Source: Paenibacillus_AR mesotrionivorans (GTDB lineage: Bacteria; Bacillota; Bacilli; Paenibacillales; NBRC-103111). Taken from it: 64,000 nucleotides of DNA. Under the pieces are notes generated by a model. The model had not been told where the DNA came from and searched no databases. It saw only the letters and a program-made list of their open reading frames with translations. The stretch is taken from positions 310,001-374,000 of the forward strand of contig NZ_JBJURJ010000005.1 in assembly GCF_046098205.1 (NCBI RefSeq). The letters run 5' to 3'. The position numbers were made by a program, and so were the translations under genes. Below, piece after piece: positions 33,788 through 41,551 of the stretch; within the stretch, counting starts at the first letter, position 1, and each line of letters starts with the position of its first letter.

Positions 33788-34696
33788 ATGGAAAATCTCA
33801 TAAAGCATATGAACAAAACCTATGCTCTCGATATTGGCCAAATGGAATTGCACCGTGAACTCATCGGGCAGGTTTACATCCTGCAATCCGGGCAGCAGCA
33901 GTATGTTCTCAAGCTGCTTCCCCCCCACAAAACGGCAGATGCCCTGCATGCTCTAAACATTCTGGACTTCCTCTTTCAACAGGAATATCCGGTAGTTTCT
34001 GTTGTTCGCACACGGGAGCAGATGAGCCACACTCTCCTTCCCGGTGATGGCCGTGTGGCTGCTCTGTTCCATTATGTGGAAGGCGCCGATGCGGACGGGA
34101 GCCTGGAGGCAGAAGCTATCGGTGAGCAAACGGCGCGGCTGCACAAGCTGATGGAGAGGTATCCGGGTACACTTCTGCTCAGAACCAAGGCGGAATATAT
34201 CGATGACTTTATTTCCATCATGAAGCAGAAGGACTGTGAAGCTAGCGCTATCAACGATTTGGTGCATTACGGCAATGAGTTATGGAGTCGCATCACCCTA
34301 CTTCCAAAAAGCTTCTGCCACGGTGATCTCCATACAGGCAACATGATTAAACAAGACGGGAACTATATTCTTTTGGATTTTGACGATGCATCGGGGGACT
34401 ACCCGAGTATGGATGCAGCCTATCTTTCGGATGTCACCCATTTCAATCAGTTTCATGCTTCCTTATACGATGCAACCATGAGACAATTCGAGCGTTTCTA
34501 TAAGGGATACAGCCGGGTCCGTATCTTAAGTGACGGAGAATGTAGTGCCGTTTCCGATTGGATAGCCGTACGACATTACCAGATCACGGCGAGAATCGTG
34601 GGCTGTCAGGGGTTAGGGAGTGTCTCCCTTCGTTTTTTCGAGGAACAACACCGCTGGCTGATGGAATGGAGAGAGCTCTGTGTCCGGAGAAACTGA
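33788..34696 (+). CDS. APH-fold aminoglycoside/homoserine-type phosphotransferase
   Basis: A 302-residue kinase of the aminoglycoside phosphotransferase fold. The catalytic loop is CHGDLHTGNM (Asp near 180) and the metal-binding motif is LLDFDDA. The N-terminal lobe contains YVLKLLPP with the nucleotide-binding Lys. Relatives phosphorylate small amines, homoserine or aminoglycosides; no evidence here selects one. AGGAG lies upstream of the ATG. Confidence 0.82.
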   Translation: MENLIKHMNKTYALDIGQMELHRELIGQVYILQSGQQQYVLKLLPPHKTADALHALNILDFLFQQEYPVVSVVRTREQMSHTLLPGDGRVAALFHYVEGADADGSLEAEAIGEQTARLHKLMERYPGTLLLRTKAEYIDDFISIMKQKDCEASAINDLVHYGNELWSRITLLPKSFCHGDLHTGNMIKQDGNYILLDFDDASGDYPSMDAAYLSDVTHFNQFHASLYDATMRQFERFYKGYSRVRILSDGECSAVSDWIAVRHYQITARIVGCQGLGSVSLRFFEEQHRWLMEWRELCVRRN

Positions 34697-34719
34697 AATA
34701 AACCAGGATCGTAACCACT

Positions 34720-34762
34720 AAAGCCGTTGCTCTGCTGCCCGCGGCAGCAAAACAACGGCTTG
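34720..34762. terminator. Bidirectional hairpin between convergent phosphotransferase and ktrB genes
   Basis: AAGCCGTTG (34721-34729) pairs with CAACGGCTT (34753-34761), and an inner GCTGCC/GGCAGC stem stacks inside. The U-tracts are short in both directions. Confidence 0.5.
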
Positions 34763-34777
34763 TATATGGATCAGGCT

Positions 34778-36136
34778 TCACCCGATCATGATCTTCTCTT
34801 CCGGATACCTGTATTTTTGCTTGTCATTCTTTTGCGCCAGAGCCAGGACAAGCGTAAGCGGCCCCAGCCGGCCGATATACATCACGATGGTAATAATTAC
34901 TTTCCCCCAAACCGACAGCTCCGGAGTTAGTGCCATGGAAAGCCCCACCGTTCCAAAGGCGGAGACCGCTTCGAATAACAGGTCAAGAAAGTCCCTGTTC
35001 AAATTATGCTCCGTGATGGTCAAGAGGAAGGTGGCCGTGATGACCACAATCACCGAAACCACCATTATGGCTAAGGAGCGCAAGATGATACTGTGGGGAA
35101 CTCTGCGCCCCATTAATTCCGTATCCCGCTGCCCCTTGACGATAGCCACAATGGTCAGAGCCAGCACCATAAAGGTGCTGGTTTTGATACCGCCGCCTGT
35201 GGACCCGGGAGATGCCCCAATAAACATCAGGATGATCATAAAAAATTGGGAAGCCGGGAGCATCTGGGCAATGTCAATGGTATTGAAGCCGGCTGTCCGG
35301 GTAACCACCCCTTGGAAGTACGATGCCCATATACGCTCTGGCCAGGAAAGTGCACCGAAGGTGTTTGAATTGAATATTTCGATCAGGAAGATCCCGATAA
35401 AACCCAGCAGACACAGTACTCCGGAGGTAATGAGCACTAATTTGGAATGCAGGGCCAGGCGCCTCCAGCTGCGTTTCCGGAAAATATCAAGGATAACCGT
35501 AAATCCGATTCCCCCGATAATAAAAAGCAAGGTGATAACCAGATTGACCAGCGGGTCCCCGACGTAGCGGCTTAAGTTATCCGACCATAACCCGAAGCCT
35601 GCATTGTTGAAGGCGGATATGGAATGAAAAACACCATAATAGGTGGCTCTCTTCAGCCCCAGCTCGGACTCCCAGCGCAACGTCAGCAAGGCGGCGCCGA
35701 GCACTTCCACAATAAATGCGATCAGAAAAATGCTAAGAGAAAGCCTCACTACCCCTTGTGTGGATAAGGAATTGGAGGACTCCTGGATCAGCAGCCGCTC
35801 CTTTAGCCCGATTTTCTTGCCCATCACAACGGCTATCAGCACGCCGAAGGTCATGAAGCCCAAACCGCCCACCTGAATGAGAAGCATGATGACCATTTGT
35901 CCAAACAAGGAGAAGTCTGCACCTGTGTCGACGACGGCCAGACCGGTCACACAGACGGCGGAGGTGGATGTGAACAAGGCGTCCAGCCAAGAAATGTCCC
36001 CTCCTGTAGAGGCGATAGGCAAAGACAGCAGAATCGAGCCGATTAAGATCAGACAGGCAAAACCCAGAAGAATGATTCTGGATGAGCTGAGGGTGAAGTG
36101 CTTGATGGAATAATGCAGCATCTTTTTCGTGAGCAT
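34778..36136 (-). CDS. ktrB: KtrB-type potassium/sodium-driven uptake channel subunit
   Basis: A 452-residue membrane protein with the four pore loops of the Trk/Ktr/HKT family: TSAVCVTGL, SAFNNAGF, TRTAGFNT and SAFGTVGLS. The C-terminal end RYPEEKIMIG resembles the end of B. subtilis KtrB. It pairs with a KtrA-type gating subunit that is not encoded nearby. ATG at 36136 gives the same short cytoplasmic N-terminus as KtrB, with GGGAG 10 bases upstream; in-frame ATGs at 36187 and 36211 lie on or before the probable -10. With the Mrp operon nearby it supports cation and pH homeostasis. Confidence 0.88.
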   Translation of the reverse strand: MLTKKMLHYSIKHFTLSSSRIILLGFACLILIGSILLSLPIASTGGDISWLDALFTSTSAVCVTGLAVVDTGADFSLFGQMVIMLLIQVGGLGFMTFGVLIAVVMGKKIGLKERLLIQESSNSLSTQGVVRLSLSIFLIAFIVEVLGAALLTLRWESELGLKRATYYGVFHSISAFNNAGFGLWSDNLSRYVGDPLVNLVITLLFIIGGIGFTVILDIFRKRSWRRLALHSKLVLITSGVLCLLGFIGIFLIEIFNSNTFGALSWPERIWASYFQGVVTRTAGFNTIDIAQMLPASQFFMIILMFIGASPGSTGGGIKTSTFMVLALTIVAIVKGQRDTELMGRRVPHSIILRSLAIMVVSVIVVITATFLLTITEHNLNRDFLDLLFEAVSAFGTVGLSMALTPELSVWGKVIITIVMYIGRLGPLTLVLALAQKNDKQKYRYPEEKIMIG

Positions 36137-36185
36137 GGTATTTGAACTCCCGGTTATGTGATATTCATGCTTTTCTACTTCCGCC

Positions 36186-36213
36186 ATTATACAATCTTCC
36201 GTGATAAACACAA
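36186..36213 (-). promoter_or_regulatory. Probable promoter of ktrB
   Basis: On the minus strand TTGTGT (36208-36213) and TATAAT (36186-36191) are 16 bases apart, about 45 bases upstream of the ATG at 36136. Its place over an in-frame ATG argues for the downstream start. No c-di-AMP riboswitch was recognised. Confidence 0.45.
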
Positions 36214-36245
36214 CACGGAATTCCTATATTAACCTGAAGCTTAAG

Positions 36246-36277
36246 AAAGAGCCTCCTCGGAAACGAGGGGCTCTCTA
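36246..36277 (-). terminator. Intrinsic terminator at the end of the rsiW-like gene
   Basis: On the minus strand AGAGCCCCTCG-TTTC-CGAGGAGGCTCT forms a strong stem followed by T-rich sequence. It overlaps the stop codon of the rsiW-like gene. Confidence 0.7.
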
Positions 36278-36886
36278 AGGCATCTTTTTGAGGTGATCGC
36301 CTAACATATTCTTGATCCTGTACCAGAGCCAATCCACAGTAGCATCAATCAGGGTCACCTGGCCGGAGATATAAGCGGTGGAGGCCAAATTGTAGCTGCC
36401 GTTAATAACGGTTACATCCCCCTCCACATTCCCGTCGATCTGGATTTTCCCCCGTTTCACCTTCAGGTTGCCATACACGGTTACTCCCTCGGGAACAACA
36501 AGCGTATCCCCGCTGATGAATAATTGATCCAAGGCGCCCTGAACTACCATATCGCGGTCGGAATACACGCGTGACGTATAATGAGCCAGCATAATTACCA
36601 AAATGGCGCAGGCTATGACGGCGATGGGATGCTGCTTCAGCATTTGCCCCCAGCGGCTTCGTTTTGCAGGCTGTGGCAACGCGCTCATGATGCTCGCTGT
36701 CAGTCCGACCGGAGGGGCACTCCTGACCGGAACCCTGAGCATCGCCTCCGTGCTTTCCATCTGTTTAAACAGCTGCCGGCAGGACGGGCAGATTTGCAAA
36801 TGCTTTTTGAGGGCAGAAGCAGCTGCAGCATCCGCCTCCCCGTCAAAATACTCATGCATGACAGTGATGGCCTCCGAACAGTTCAT
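36275..36886 (-). CDS. rsiW: RsiW-like anti-sigma-W factor
   Basis: About 203 residues. The N-terminal zinc-containing anti-sigma domain has HLQICPSCRQLF, matching the HxxxCxxC motif. A transmembrane helix follows (about 85-105, PIAVIACAILVIMLAHY). The extracellular part repeats short beta strands (VPEGVTVYGNLKVKRGKIQ, IDGNVEGDVTVINGSY) and ends DWLWYRIKN, the same organisation as B. subtilis RsiW. RsiW holds sigma-W inactive until cleaved by site-1 and site-2 proteases. The expected sigW neighbour is missing: the next gene upstream is a plus-strand hydrolase. ATG at 36886 has GGAG at good spacing. Confidence 0.78.
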   Translation of the reverse strand: MNCSEAITVMHEYFDGEADAAAASALKKHLQICPSCRQLFKQMESTEAMLRVPVRSAPPVGLTASIMSALPQPAKRSRWGQMLKQHPIAVIACAILVIMLAHYTSRVYSDRDMVVQGALDQLFISGDTLVVPEGVTVYGNLKVKRGKIQIDGNVEGDVTVINGSYNLASTAYISGQVTLIDATVDWLWYRIKNMLGDHLKKMP

Positions 36887-37013
36887 GTCCGTCACTCCTT
36901 TCTTACAAAGGCATACCAATACGTCTTACGGATCGTGACGGCCCTTGGTTTCGTTTTTTATGGGCATGTGCTAGATTATAGACAACTATGTAACGTACAG
37001 GAGGGCTTAACCT

Positions 37014-37868
37014 GTGGAAACACATGTCTTTCAAACCAAGGATGGGTTAATGATGGAATACTCCATACGGGGAGCGGGAAGGCCTATCCTTGTTTTCCAT
37101 GGCGGACATTCCAATTGCCGGGAGGAATTCGGCTATGACGAGCTTCTCCGGAGCGGCTATTCCCTGCTCACTCCCTCCAGGGCGGGATATGGACAGACCT
37201 CAGCCGGAATAGGGAAAAATCTGGGAACAGCCTGCCAAGCCTATTCAGAGCTGCTGGATCACTTGGGTATGGATAAAATCGATGTTATTGCCGTCTCCGC
37301 CGGTGGTGCCAGCGGCATTTATTGGGCCTCGCATTATCCGCAGCGGGTCAGAAGCCTTACCTTGCAAAGCGCTGTATCAGGAAGATGGCACTCTCCCCAG
37401 GATAAAACCTACAAGGTGGCACAACTCCTATTCGGTGCCTCCATGGAAAAGTATACATGGGCTGCCGTCAGGTTCATGAGCAATCATTTTGCCCGTGTGA
37501 TGTTCAAGCAAATGGCGCCCTCCTTCAGCATCCTTCCTTATTCTGAGGTACTGGCCCGCACAAGGGAGGGCGATATCCTTGCATTCTGCAAAATGAACAA
37601 CAGGCAGCGGTCCGGCCACGGCTTTCTCCTGGACCTGCCCCAAATTAACTCCATCACGGAGTCCGACCTGAACAATATCCGTTGCCCTACCCTCATCCAG
37701 CACAGTCCTAACGATGGAGCCGTGCCCATTGAACATGCCCGCCGCGCCCATCAGCACATAACCGGCTCCAGACTGCATTTACTTGATACCTGGGGCCATC
37801 TGATATGGCTGGGCAAGGGTTCGGAAGCCCTGCATCCTGAGCTGCTGGAATTTCTGGCGCAGGCTTAA
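37014..37868 (+). CDS. Alpha/beta hydrolase
   Basis: A 284-residue alpha/beta-hydrolase-fold protein with the oxyanion segment ILVFHGGHSN, the nucleophile Ser in IAVSAGGASG, an acid residue in QHSPNDGAVP and the catalytic His in LDTWGHLIW. There is no signal peptide. The GTG start has AGGAGGG upstream. It lies between an rsiW-like gene (divergent) and a small membrane protein gene (convergent, stops overlapping by four bases). The substrate is unknown. Confidence 0.85.
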   Translation: METHVFQTKDGLMMEYSIRGAGRPILVFHGGHSNCREEFGYDELLRSGYSLLTPSRAGYGQTSAGIGKNLGTACQAYSELLDHLGMDKIDVIAVSAGGASGIYWASHYPQRVRSLTLQSAVSGRWHSPQDKTYKVAQLLFGASMEKYTWAAVRFMSNHFARVMFKQMAPSFSILPYSEVLARTREGDILAFCKMNNRQRSGHGFLLDLPQINSITESDLNNIRCPTLIQHSPNDGAVPIEHARRAHQHITGSRLHLLDTWGHLIWLGKGSEALHPELLEFLAQA

Positions 37869-38104
37869 CGCTCACCGGGAAGCCAGTCGTCCTTTAGTCC
37901 CCGGTTGACCTTGATATATTCCCGCGGTTTAAACGAATTCTGCCTGTAATCCATGTGCAAGGCACGGCTTTGAAGAGTGTCGCCGGATGGCGGCTTTGCT
38001 GCATTCCGGTCAGTTGCCGGAATTAACATGGTATTCAAAAACCACCCCGCGGCCAGCCCGGCCAGAAACACACCTGCACACACAGCAATCTTAAATTTTA
38101 GCAT
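37865..38104 (-). CDS. Small single-pass membrane protein, function unknown
   Basis: A 79-residue protein with a short cytoplasmic start, one hydrophobic helix (about 4-24, IAVCAGVFLAGLAAGWFLN) and a polar, Arg/Lys-rich outer part. No family is recognised. ATG at 38104 has GGAGG eight bases upstream and is preferred over ATG 38128. The stop overlaps that of the convergent hydrolase. Confidence 0.6.
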   Translation of the reverse strand: MLKFKIAVCAGVFLAGLAAGWFLNTMLIPATDRNAAKPPSGDTLQSRALHMDYRQNSFKPREYIKVNRGLKDDWLPGER

Positions 38105-38181
38105 CCAAACGGCCTCCTTCCTATACATGAAGTGATCTCCAGATCGGCGGAGGCTTATACGCCCGGCTCACGGAGAATGTC

Positions 38182-38210
38182 TTTACATAACGGAACGAAG
38201 ACGCTATAAT
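38182..38210 (+). promoter_or_regulatory. Strong sigma-A promoter of the mrp operon
   Basis: TTTACA (38182-38187) and TATAAT (38205-38210) are exactly 17 bases apart. The predicted start near 38217 leaves a leader of about 140 bases before mrpA. Confidence 0.8.
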
Positions 38211-38242
38211 GAACAAGGAATTTTATATGGATGAACCCGGAG

Positions 38243-38275
38243 GAGCCTGCCAAAAGCGGGCTCTTTTTGTCTTTT
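38243..38275 (+). terminator. Promoter-proximal terminator in the mrp leader
   Basis: GAGCCTGC (38243-38250), loop CAAAA and GCGGGCTC (38256-38263) form an 8-bp stem followed by five T and another T-rich stretch. It lies about 30 bases after the predicted start point and 80-115 bases before mrpA, so it may attenuate the operon. No ligand-binding RNA was recognised in the short leader. Confidence 0.7.
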
Positions 38276-38357
38276 TTCTGCTTCCAAAAAAAGGCATGGA
38301 TTTTGGAGGATATGGGGGAAGCTATAAGCAAGGCATTCAGCAAAAGGAGGTTATGGC

Positions 38358-41213
38358 TTGTCTTTCCTGCACGCTGCTATTCTCATTCCGTTTCTTTTCT
38401 GCATTCTTGTGCTGCTGGTCCACCGATTGGCTCCCCGGCTGCATACGGGCTGGGCCGTGCTTCCAGCTCCATTGTTATTGTTTGTTTATTTCATGCTGCA
38501 AATTCCCGGCATTCAGGGAGGTGAGGCGGTTGCCGCCTCTGTCCCATGGATTCCCTCTCTGGGAATCCGCCTCCAGCTTTATCTGGATGGGCTGGCGCTG
38601 TTGTTTGCGCTTCTGATCACAGGCGTGGGGACGCTTGTGACGGTGTATTCCATTTTTTATTTGGATAAGGCCAAGGAAACTCTGCATCTCTTCTATGTGT
38701 ACCTGCTTTTGTTTATGGGTGCCATGCTGGGCGTTGTGCTGTCCGACAACCTGATGGTGCTGTACGGATTTTGGGAGCTGACCAGCATCTCCTCCTTCCT
38801 GTTGATCGCTTTCTGGAATCACCGGGGAAAATCCGTGTACGGCGCGCAAAAGTCTCTGCTAATCACAGTGTTCGGCGGCTTCGCCATGTTCGGGGGATTT
38901 CTTCTGCTGTATGTTTTGACCGGAAGCTTCAGCATCCGGGACATCATCAGCCAGGTGGGCGCTATCTCCAGCCACAGTCTGTTTATTCCCGCCATGATCC
39001 TGATCCTGCTGGGGGCGTTCACCAAGTCGGCCCAATTCCCTTTCCACATCTGGCTTCCTGATGCCATGGAGGCGCCCACTCCGGTCAGTGCATATCTGCA
39101 TTCCGCTACGATGGTGAAGGCTGGACTGTATCTGGTGGCCCGCTTCACACCGGTGTTTGCCGGGCAGGGGGCGTGGATATGGATCGTCGCTTCGGTGGGG
39201 CTTATCACTCTGCTGTATGGGGCTGTGAAAGCCATCCGGCAAACGGATCTGAAGGCGCTGCTGGCATATTCCACCATCAGCCAGCTGGGACTCATCATGT
39301 GCCTCCTGGGCTTAGGCTCCGCCTCCGCCTTCTATACGGACCCGGACCAGGCGGCTTTCTTTTCCAAAGCAGCCGTCGCCGCCGTCTTCCATCTGTTGAA
39401 TCATGCCATGTTCAAGGGTGCGCTGTTTATGGTGGTGGGCATTATCGACCACGAAACCGGAACCCGGGATATCCGCAATCTGGGCGGGCTTATGACGGTT
39501 ATGCCGATTACCTTCACAGTGGCGGCCATCGGCGCGTTTTCCATGGCGGGGCTGCCGCCGTTCAGCGGCTTCCTAAGTAAGGAAATGTTCTTTACGGCAG
39601 TGCTGGACATCCGCAGCATGAATGTGCTCGGTTTGGCCCAGTGGGGAACCCTCTTCCCTGTGCTTGCCTGGCTGGCCAGTATCTTTACCTTTGTGTACAG
39701 CATGATCGTGGTATTCAAAAGCTTCGGCGGAAAGCTGCAAAGGGAAAAGCTGGAGAAAACACCTCATGAGGCTCCCTTGGGATTGCTGCTGCCTCCGGTT
39801 TTTTTGGCCTCCGGAACGGTCATTTTCGGATTTTTCCCCAATGTGCTGTCCCGGTACCTGATCGAGCCGGCTCTGGCAGCCATATTGCCGGCAATGGGCG
39901 GGAGCTACCATGTGCACATCTCCTTCTGGCACGGATGGACGCCGGAGGTATTTATGACCTTGGGCGTGATTGCTGCCGGAACGGCGGTTTACCTGCTGCA
40001 CAGGTATATAAAACGCTGGCAGTCTCCCGGTTCCCCTCGTTATTCGTTGAATCAGCTTTACGACAGCGGACTGGACGGCCTGGAGCGTTATTCCAACAAG
40101 CTGACCGGGTTCTACATGACCGGTTCTGTCCGCCATTACCTGATTTATATATTCGCCTTTCTGATTGCCGCCTCAGGCGCGGCTTTGTTCACCTCGGATT
40201 CGGTCAGCTTCCGTATTCCAACGCTGGCAAGCGTCTCGTTCTATGAGGTGCTGCTGGTGCTGGCTATGCTGACGGCAGCGGTTGCCGTGCCCCTGGCCCG
40301 CTCCCGCATGTCAGCTATTATCTTCACCGGAGCCGTAGGGTATCTGGCTACCCTGTTTTTCGTTTTGTTCCGCGCGCCGGATCTGGCCTTGACCCAAATC
40401 ATTGTGGAGACGGTGTCTGTTACCTTGTTCCTGCTCTGCTTCTACCACCTGCCGGAGCTCAAGAAGGAAAGCTTCAAGCTTCCCTTCAAGCTGACCAATT
40501 TCCTGATCGCAGCCGGAGTCGGCGTTGTAGTTACGCTGATTGCCCTGGCAGCCGGCGGAAGCAGCCCCTTCCCGTCCATTGCGGAGTATTATCTGAAGGA
40601 AAGCCATGATCTGGGCGGCGGCGACAATGTAGTCAATGTCATTCTGGTGGACTTCAGAGGTTTCGATACCATGCTGGAAATTTCGGTGTTGGGGATTGCG
40701 TCCTTGGGCATCTATGCGCTGATCAAGCTCCGGCTGCAGCCCGGGATGGTCCGGAAGACGGCAGATCTTGTCCGTTCGCGGCTCCCCCTGATCAAAACCA
40801 ATGACGTCATTCTCCAAACCATAACCAAAACAGTGGTGTATATCATCCTGACCTTCTCCCTGTTCCTATTCCTTGCCGGACACAACAATCCGGGAGGCGG
40901 GTTCATCGGGGGTCTGATGACATCGGCTGCGCTGGTTTTGCTGGCTATCGCCTTCGGCATGAAGAATGTGGCCCAGACTGTTCCCCTGGATTTCCGCAAG
41001 GTGACTGCTATCGGTCTTTTGACCGCCTTTTTGACCGGAACCGGATCCTTTTTGTTTGACGTTCCCTTTATGACCCATAGCTTCGGATATTTCAATTTGC
41101 CCATCCTGGGAAAAACAGAGCTGGCCACGGCTGTGCTCTTTGACCTTGGCGTCTATATGGCCGTCGTGGGTGTAACCATGACGATTCTTTTCACAATAGG
41201 GAGGGACAACTAA
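38358..41213 (+). CDS. mrpA: Fused MrpA-MrpB subunit of the Na+/H+ antiporter
   Basis: A 951-residue membrane protein. Residues 1-about 800 are MrpA: NADH dehydrogenase ND5-like helices with LYGFWELTSISSFLLIAFW and the conserved LPDAMEAPTPVSAYLHSATMV stretch, then the MrpA C-terminal helices. Residues from about 805 onward match MrpB: DVILQTITKTVVYIILTFSL, then GHNNPGGGFIGGL and LFDVPFMTH. MrpA and MrpB are normally separate in Bacillota; here they share one frame with no stop between. Mrp complexes export Na+ in exchange for H+. TTG at 38358 has GGAGG seven bases upstream. Confidence 0.92.
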   Translation: MSFLHAAILIPFLFCILVLLVHRLAPRLHTGWAVLPAPLLLFVYFMLQIPGIQGGEAVAASVPWIPSLGIRLQLYLDGLALLFALLITGVGTLVTVYSIFYLDKAKETLHLFYVYLLLFMGAMLGVVLSDNLMVLYGFWELTSISSFLLIAFWNHRGKSVYGAQKSLLITVFGGFAMFGGFLLLYVLTGSFSIRDIISQVGAISSHSLFIPAMILILLGAFTKSAQFPFHIWLPDAMEAPTPVSAYLHSATMVKAGLYLVARFTPVFAGQGAWIWIVASVGLITLLYGAVKAIRQTDLKALLAYSTISQLGLIMCLLGLGSASAFYTDPDQAAFFSKAAVAAVFHLLNHAMFKGALFMVVGIIDHETGTRDIRNLGGLMTVMPITFTVAAIGAFSMAGLPPFSGFLSKEMFFTAVLDIRSMNVLGLAQWGTLFPVLAWLASIFTFVYSMIVVFKSFGGKLQREKLEKTPHEAPLGLLLPPVFLASGTVIFGFFPNVLSRYLIEPALAAILPAMGGSYHVHISFWHGWTPEVFMTLGVIAAGTAVYLLHRYIKRWQSPGSPRYSLNQLYDSGLDGLERYSNKLTGFYMTGSVRHYLIYIFAFLIAASGAALFTSDSVSFRIPTLASVSFYEVLLVLAMLTAAVAVPLARSRMSAIIFTGAVGYLATLFFVLFRAPDLALTQIIVETVSVTLFLLCFYHLPELKKESFKLPFKLTNFLIAAGVGVVVTLIALAAGGSSPFPSIAEYYLKESHDLGGGDNVVNVILVDFRGFDTMLEISVLGIASLGIYALIKLRLQPGMVRKTADLVRSRLPLIKTNDVILQTITKTVVYIILTFSLFLFLAGHNNPGGGFIGGLMTSAALVLLAIAFGMKNVAQTVPLDFRKVTAIGLLTAFLTGTGSFLFDVPFMTHSFGYFNLPILGKTELATAVLFDLGVYMAVVGVTMTILFTIGRDN

Positions 41214-41551
41214 TGGAGGTGCTTATGGCGGTGACCATCGGCATGCTGTTTGCCGTTGGTGTGTATCAGCTTCTCTCCAAAAGTCTTTTGCGCATTATTC
41301 TTGGTACGGCGCTGCTCACCCACGGGGTGCATCTGCTGCTGCTGACCATGTCCGGCTTGAAAACAGGGGCTGCCCCCTTCCTGGGCCAAGCGGCAGATGC
41401 ATATACGGATCCCCTTCCCCAGGCTCTGATTCTGACCTCCATCGTCATCAGCTTTGGGGTCACGGCCTTCTTCTTTGTTCTGGCATACCGCTCCTACCAA
41501 ACTCTGGGCACCGACAACATGGAAGAACTGAGGGGGGAGACGGATGAATAA
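41213..41551 (+). CDS. mrpC: MrpC subunit of the Na+/H+ antiporter
   Basis: A 112-residue membrane protein like NuoK, with three hydrophobic helices and the family stretch ILGTALLTHGVHLLLLTM and ALILTSIVISFGVTAFFFVLAY. The start overlaps the mrpA stop (TAATG) and its end overlaps mrpD by eight bases, as in other Mrp operons. It forms part of the proton/sodium path with MrpA and MrpD. Confidence 0.93.
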   Translation: MEVLMAVTIGMLFAVGVYQLLSKSLLRIILGTALLTHGVHLLLLTMSGLKTGAAPFLGQAADAYTDPLPQALILTSIVISFGVTAFFFVLAYRSYQTLGTDNMEELRGETDE

